A DNA stretch of 34,322 nucleotides from a bacterium (GTDB lineage: Bacteria; Planctomycetota; SZUA-567). Of this stretch, positions 34,183 through 34,322 are shown one piece after another. Numbering within the stretch: the first letter of the stretch is position 1; every line of letters starts with the position of its first letter. The notes under the pieces were generated by a model, which worked only from the letters and a program-made list of their open reading frames with translations, did not search any database and was not told where the DNA came from. Both the position numbers and the translations under genes were made by a program. Location of the stretch: NCBI GenBank assembly GCA_003249795.1, contig QKHZ01000057.1, forward strand, positions 1 to 34,322. Reading direction: 5' to 3'.

Positions 34183-34322
34183 ATGAAAACAGACAAGCAG
34201 AAGCTCAGGAAGATCGCAGAAAGCCAGTATGGCTACTTCACTTCCCATCAGGCAGCTGAATGCGGATATGTGACAGCCAATCAGACGTATCATGTCAAAA
34301 AAGGCAACTGGCTGAAGGTCGA
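34183..34322 (+). CDS. AbiEi-like antitoxin, N-terminal part (cut by window end)
   Basis: The frame opens at ATG 34183 and runs off the window after 46 complete codons. The peptide KLRKIAESQYGYFTSHQAAECGYVTANQTYHVKKGNWLKV resembles the N-terminal winged-helix domain of AbiEi-type (type IV toxin-antitoxin) antitoxins and related transcriptional regulators. AGGCGGAAAG precedes the ATG. If the assignment holds, an AbiEii-like nucleotidyltransferase toxin gene would be expected downstream, outside the window. The fragment is short, so an unrelated DNA-binding protein is possible. Confidence 0.6.
   Translation, partial: MKTDKQKLRKIAESQYGYFTSHQAAECGYVTANQTYHVKKGNWLKV

Noticed and set aside
1-34322. 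Sigma-54 promoters, CRISPR arrays, tRNA genes, insertion sequences
   Set aside because: I looked for TGGCAC-N5-TTGC patterns, regularly spaced repeats, cloverleaf arms and transposase motifs by eye and found none that held up.

Overview
The window looks like chromosomal DNA of a free-living or gut-type member of the Planctomycetes-Verrucomicrobia-Lentisphaerae (PVC) superphylum, most like Lentisphaerota (Victivallis relatives). The clues are a pseudopilin-like protein ending in an H-x9-DG motif, a large membrane-anchored Hanks-type kinase with an N-terminal zinc ribbon, several SGNH hydrolases, and a sugar-degradation cluster with GH116 and GH29 enzymes. This is inferred from gene content only; there is no rRNA gene. 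No tRNA gene, CRISPR array, transposase or insertion sequence was recognised.

Layout. (1) 1-5 kb: a partial XRE regulator with an AT-hook-like tail on the minus strand, a small zinc-ribbon ORF, the Ser/Thr kinase and a family-2-like glycosyltransferase. (2) 5-14 kb: mostly housekeeping genes on the plus strand. These are a pseudopilin with an unusual N-terminal extension, a TatD-radical SAM fusion, uvrA, a CNT nucleoside transporter and rpoN (sigma-54). (3) 14-21 kb: a secreted SGNH hydrolase closed by a strong terminator. After it, a near-consensus promoter leads into a three-gene surface-polysaccharide-type cluster (GT4, asparagine synthase-like amidotransferase, MurJ/MviN-like flippase). 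(4) 20.8-23.8 kb: an AraC regulator followed by an acid-sugar dehydratase of the enolase superfamily and an SDR dehydrogenase. An exact 12-bp repeat lies at the start of the araC gene and again in front of the dehydratase. (5) 23.9-32.6 kb, minus strand: a glycan-degradation operon (LamG-SGNH esterase, GH116, two GH29 alpha-L-fucosidase-type enzymes) ended by an intrinsic terminator, then a separately promoted SGNH/DUF4886-like gene. (6) 32.9-34.3 kb: a divergent GntR/LacI-type regulator, an AT-rich spacer with repeats, and the start of an AbiEi-like antitoxin gene that runs off the end.

How the genes fit together: the right half reads as a carbohydrate-use island. The divergent GntR/LacI-type regulator probably senses a sugar and controls the esterase/GH116/GH29 operon. 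The glycosidases lack signal peptides, so they probably act on imported oligosaccharides, while the LamG-SGNH protein is exported. The AraC-controlled dehydratase and SDR could handle an oxidised sugar. No transporter is encoded in the cluster.

Limits: start codons were chosen from visible ribosome-binding sites, and promoters by similarity to sigma-70 hexamers. No database search was possible.
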